DNA of 64,000 nucleotides from Himantopus leucocephalus (Eukaryota; Chordata; Aves; Charadriiformes; Recurvirostridae). The stretch covers positions 76,876,013 through 76,940,012 of the forward strand of contig RSEF01000001.1 in NCBI GenBank assembly GCA_003993805.1, in the 5' to 3' direction. How positions within the stretch are numbered: position 1 is the stretch's first letter; each line of letters begins with the position of its first letter. Shown here piece by piece: positions 61,030 through 64,000 of this stretch. Made by a program: the position numbers and the translations under genes. The notes under the pieces were generated by a model. The model ran no database searches, was not told the origin of the DNA, and saw only the letters and a list, made by a program, of their open reading frames with translations.

Positions 61030-61062
61030 NTCAATTTAGTAACAATACCTCACAGCAGTTAC

Positions 61063-61084
61063 AAAAAAAAAAAAAAAAAAAAAA
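61063..61084. repeat. Poly-A run (22 nt)
   Basis: Homopolymer A immediately right of the single-N join at 61030. No element body recognised. Confidence 0.9.
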
Positions 61085-61390
61085 GTGTTTTGTATGCTCC
61101 ATTTCACTCTCCTAATCAGTCTCAGCCTCTCATGGGTCCTTTCATGCATGAAGAGAGTTATTGAAGCTAAAGCAAAATTCTGCATCAGAGACTTCCAGAC
61201 AGGATGTATAAAACTATCAAAGGATGAATAAAACTATCAAAACTATTGAGTTTTTTCTATTTAATCTACATGTTGCAGGTCTTACATCCAACATGTGACA
61301 TACAGTGCAGCTACCGCAGTTAGTTCAAACCCTGCTGATACGCTGCACACAATTTACCTAAAGTATTTTCCCTATGATAAAGGAAAAAAT

Positions 61391-61570
61391 AAAAATAAAA
61401 AAGGATCATGGCAGAAGACGCTTAAATTAAATTCTTAATCAAATCTATTAAAAATAAAAAAAGGATCATGGCAGAAGACATTTAAATTAAATTCTTAATC
61501 ACAATCTATTAAAAATAAAAAAGGATCATGGCAGAAGACACTTAAATTAAATTCTTAATCACAATCTATA
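61391..61570. repeat. 60-bp tandem repeat, three copies
   Basis: GGATCATGGCAGAAGAC starts at 61403, 61463 and 61523, an exact 60-bp period. Each unit continues TTAAATTAAATTCTTAATC and AATCTATTAAAAATAAAAAA, with only one to three differences between copies. Confidence 0.95.
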
Positions 61571-63857
61571 GCAAATGCAACCCAGGGGCATTTGAGAAAA
61601 ATAAAATCTCTTACAAGGCAAGGGCAATAAACTTAAAAGAAGCACAGCATTTCACTCATAGGTCCTGACTGTAAGATCTACTACCTACTAAATCTTTCAA
61701 AGGAATAGAAACATTGATCCACAGAAACTAATATTCTTCCCGCTGTCTCACATGGAGAGATGCTCCTGCTATTTATATCTTTGTGAACTTACTGAATTCA
61801 CCAGTCATCAGGAACGGACCATATTTCTGGTTTCAAAAAGATGTGAAAAGTTACTGATTTCATATAAATTTTGTAAGCAGCCAAAACACCAGAAAACAAA
61901 AAAAGAGCTCTTGACTGAAGACTTTTAGCCAAGCTAAGAGTAGACTAGACAATACATGACACAGGCAAACAGGACTTGAGATTGCCATCGCTCATTCTCT
62001 TCCTTGCCCTCCCTACACCAAGAACTGTGCTATCCCCAGTTACTTCTGGGAAGGACCATTTCATACTTCGGAAAGGTAACCATTCCACAGTTTCAGAAAG
62101 AAACACCAGCGTGGCCCAAGGTCCCTTGAGGCAGAGCTATGAACAGAACCTGACATAGCTAAAGTTAAGAGTCCTGTCTTGCCCATTTTCCAACTGGAAG
62201 AGAGTGCAGCTATACGGTAAATTAGAAAGATGCTTAATAAACTCTACCATAGCCTGGCTCTGTGCCACCATCCAGAAGACCACACAGAGAAATGTATCAC
62301 AGCAAGAGAAATCCAATTCTTTATCTCGGTAGGGAAAAATCTTATCAAAAGCAAAAGACCCCAGTTTAGGTCTTAACAGATGACCTGAATCACGGGTGGT
62401 GCTGGTTAGGGCTATGATACCTTTAGGCACAACAGATTTTCAGTTCCTAAAAGCCTAAAACAGAAACAAGGAATCCTGACGCCTAGACTTCCACGGACAT
62501 CTTACAAATAATTGCATAGGCTAGATGTAATAAATGTTATCAGTGCTATGGTTATGATAGCGCAAAGAAGGACAATGGTGGATCCCACCTTCCCTGCCCA
62601 TAGCCAAACTGGAAAATGTCTGTACAGTGCACAGAGAGACAAAGCTCTGAAACCTGATGGCTATCCATGTGAAGATGGATTAAGAGCCTCCCTCACAAGC
62701 TATCCTAAGAATCCTGGAGCGACTGTAAATTATTACCACACATCATCAAACAGGAAAGCCCAATACTTAGTTTGCTTCCGTATATTTATGGTTTGCATTG
62801 GACTGATTGCTGACACCCCTTTTAGGAATGTATTGAAGCAGCTGGAAAAACTCAACTCGAGACTGAGAGCAAAGTGCAGGAGACGTGACCTACACATCCG
62901 GGGAGAAAGGTCAAAACCTGACTTCAAAACAAATCTCATTAAGAGAGGAGCAACCACTGGCACTTTCAGAGATTTGTGCCACAAGCTTCTCCCCGATGGC
63001 TATGTGGAATTAGCTATCAGTGAAAGTGTATTGTTTAGAAGTCAATTGTTAGTTTAATTCATTCGAGTACCAAACAACACAAGCATGTTACATGGATGGC
63101 TTCTTTTAATGGACTCGTTTACCTAGTCTGTGATCTGCTTGTGATCTCCTTGAATTCATTACACTACAGTTCTTGCTCTGAATGAGGTATTTGAGCAGTG
63201 CAAAAATACACACGCAATTTCACTGCTAGCCCCTAATCACAGCCATGAGAGTACAAACACCACGTATAAAACACCTAGCCTTTTCTGATGCAGTGTGAAG
63301 ACAATTTTAGTAACATCTTTCAATTCCGTGCCGTATAATAACGTAAAAATGTGGAGCTACTCCTGGGGAAAAGGGGCTGCTCCACACTGCGTCACTCGCT
63401 GGCAAACCACCAGCACAACCCCGGCTACTGGCGCCGACTGACGCTGCACGTCCCCCCACAAGCAGAGCTGCAGAAGACAGATGGAGAAGCCAATGCTAGA
63501 ACAACAGATGACAGTACGAGCCAAAACCCGTCTCTGATGGAAAGATCAGGAAGTAAATGATGAAATAAACCCCATAAGAATGTGCAGAGGGCATCTTCCC
63601 TCCCAGTTCAGCCAGAGATTTATCATGCAAATAGAAACCAGTTCATTTCAGGAAGGAAATGAGTGAAAACAAAGGGATTATTTGACACAGGAAAAAGGCA
63701 GTTGCAAGGAAGTTTTTGCTATCAGATAACCACATCAGAGATACTGATGGCTCCGGTCTGGTTTTTAACTGAACTGTCTGTAACACCAGTAAAACTCCAG
63801 CCTCCTTTCCCACTGGCACTGTGACCAACCTTCTGCTTGATGACCAAAGGACTGAAT

Positions 63858-63914
63858 GATCATACACACACATATATACGTATACACAAATTATTATTAA
63901 TAATAATATTTTTT
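63858..63914. repeat. CA/TA and TTA simple repeats
   Basis: CATACACACACATATATACGTATACAC followed by TTATTATTAATAATAATA. Degenerate microsatellites near the right end. Confidence 0.8.
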
Positions 63915-64000
63915 TAATCTTTACTGTGCTTGGAGGAAATTGAGTTCAAGATCAAGTAGTCACTTAGGAGCTCAGGTCGCATCTTTACTTGTTGATACCC

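Larger units (their letters stand above)
18751..64000 (-). other. EPS8: EPS8 gene, nearly complete coding region (start and last exons missing)
   Basis: Gene-level entry. Seventeen - strand exons from 56693 down to 18751, all with GT-AG borders and compatible phases, join into about 745 residues. Known of the family: EPS8 is a cytoplasmic adaptor that caps actin barbed ends and bundles filaments. With ABI1 and SOS1 it activates Rac; with MYO15A and whirlin it sits at stereocilia tips, and it is also found in microvilli and filopodia. Seen here: PTB domain, proline-rich segments, central helical region, SH3 domain and most of the C-terminal actin effector domain. The mammalian protein is about 820 residues. 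Roughly 46 N-terminal residues (start exon, probably beyond 64000) and about 37 C-terminal residues are missing. EPS8 is preferred over EPS8L1-L3 because of close agreement along the whole length and the PTPRO neighbour. Confidence 0.95.
56694..64000 (-). other. EPS8: EPS8 5' intronic region
   Basis: About 7.3 kb upstream (in gene sense) of the first recognised exon. It contains a candidate cassette exon (58502-58552), a CR1 remnant (59406-59534), an ERVL-like LTR (60522-61029), a poly-A run, a 60-bp tandem triplicate and a 181-codon antisense open frame (62512-63057) that I do not recognise. No CpG-rich promoter was seen, so the EPS8 promoter is presumably outside the window. Confidence 0.7.

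Noticed and set aside
62205..62300. Possible upstream EPS8 exon ending GGCTATG before GTAGAG on the - strand, which would give a Tyr-Glu junction
   Set aside because: The frame runs into a stop after about 15 codons upstream and the residues do not resemble the EPS8 N-terminus; no convincing acceptor.

Overview
This is a vertebrate chromosomal window, almost certainly from a bird. It has split genes with GT-AG introns, chicken-repeat-1 (CR1) LINE tails ending in the CR1 octamer repeat, and one avian ERVL-like LTR. No bacterial, phage or plasmid features were seen. Gene identity comes from reading spliced exons and comparing them with remembered protein families; no database search was run. 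I see no new biological system here. The window is the tail-to-tail junction of two known genes, PTPRO and EPS8, which are also neighbours on human chromosome 12p12.

Left part (1 to about 16.5 kb, + strand): the 3' end of PTPRO, a receptor-type protein tyrosine phosphatase of the R3 group (GLEPP1 in kidney podocytes, CRYP-2 in chick neurons). Nine exons between 259 and 13764 splice in one frame into about 312 residues. They cover the basic juxtamembrane segment, the whole catalytic domain (KNRY loop, WPD loop, [10 protein letters not shown] signature, Q loop) and the stop codon. A long 3' UTR follows, possibly with its own intron (13781-14744). The ectodomain and transmembrane exons lie upstream of the window.

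Middle (about 16.5-18.7 kb): the convergent junction. It holds a 100-N gap (16911-17010) and three single-N joins flanked by duplicated sequence. The last EPS8 coding exon, which should carry a C-terminal tail of roughly 37 residues, is not found here and may be in the gap.

Right part (18.7-64 kb, - strand): EPS8, an actin-capping and bundling adaptor. Seventeen exons from 56693 down to 18751 splice in frame into about 745 residues: PTB domain, proline-rich stretches, central helical region, SH3 domain and most of the C-terminal actin effector domain. The exon with the start codon is not seen and probably lies beyond 64000. The 7.3 kb on that side is treated as 5' intron; it holds a candidate 51-bp cassette exon, a CR1 fragment, a solo-type LTR and a 60-bp tandem triplicate.

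The most useful observations are about assembly and variation. Nine single-N joins occur, and six of them sit between near-identical copies, so they are probably unmerged contig overlaps. One pair of copies differs by an exact-boundary 42-bp inversion. The two genes have related cell biology: PTPRO signals to the podocyte and neuronal cytoskeleton and EPS8 controls actin. Nothing in the sequence shows direct co-regulation.
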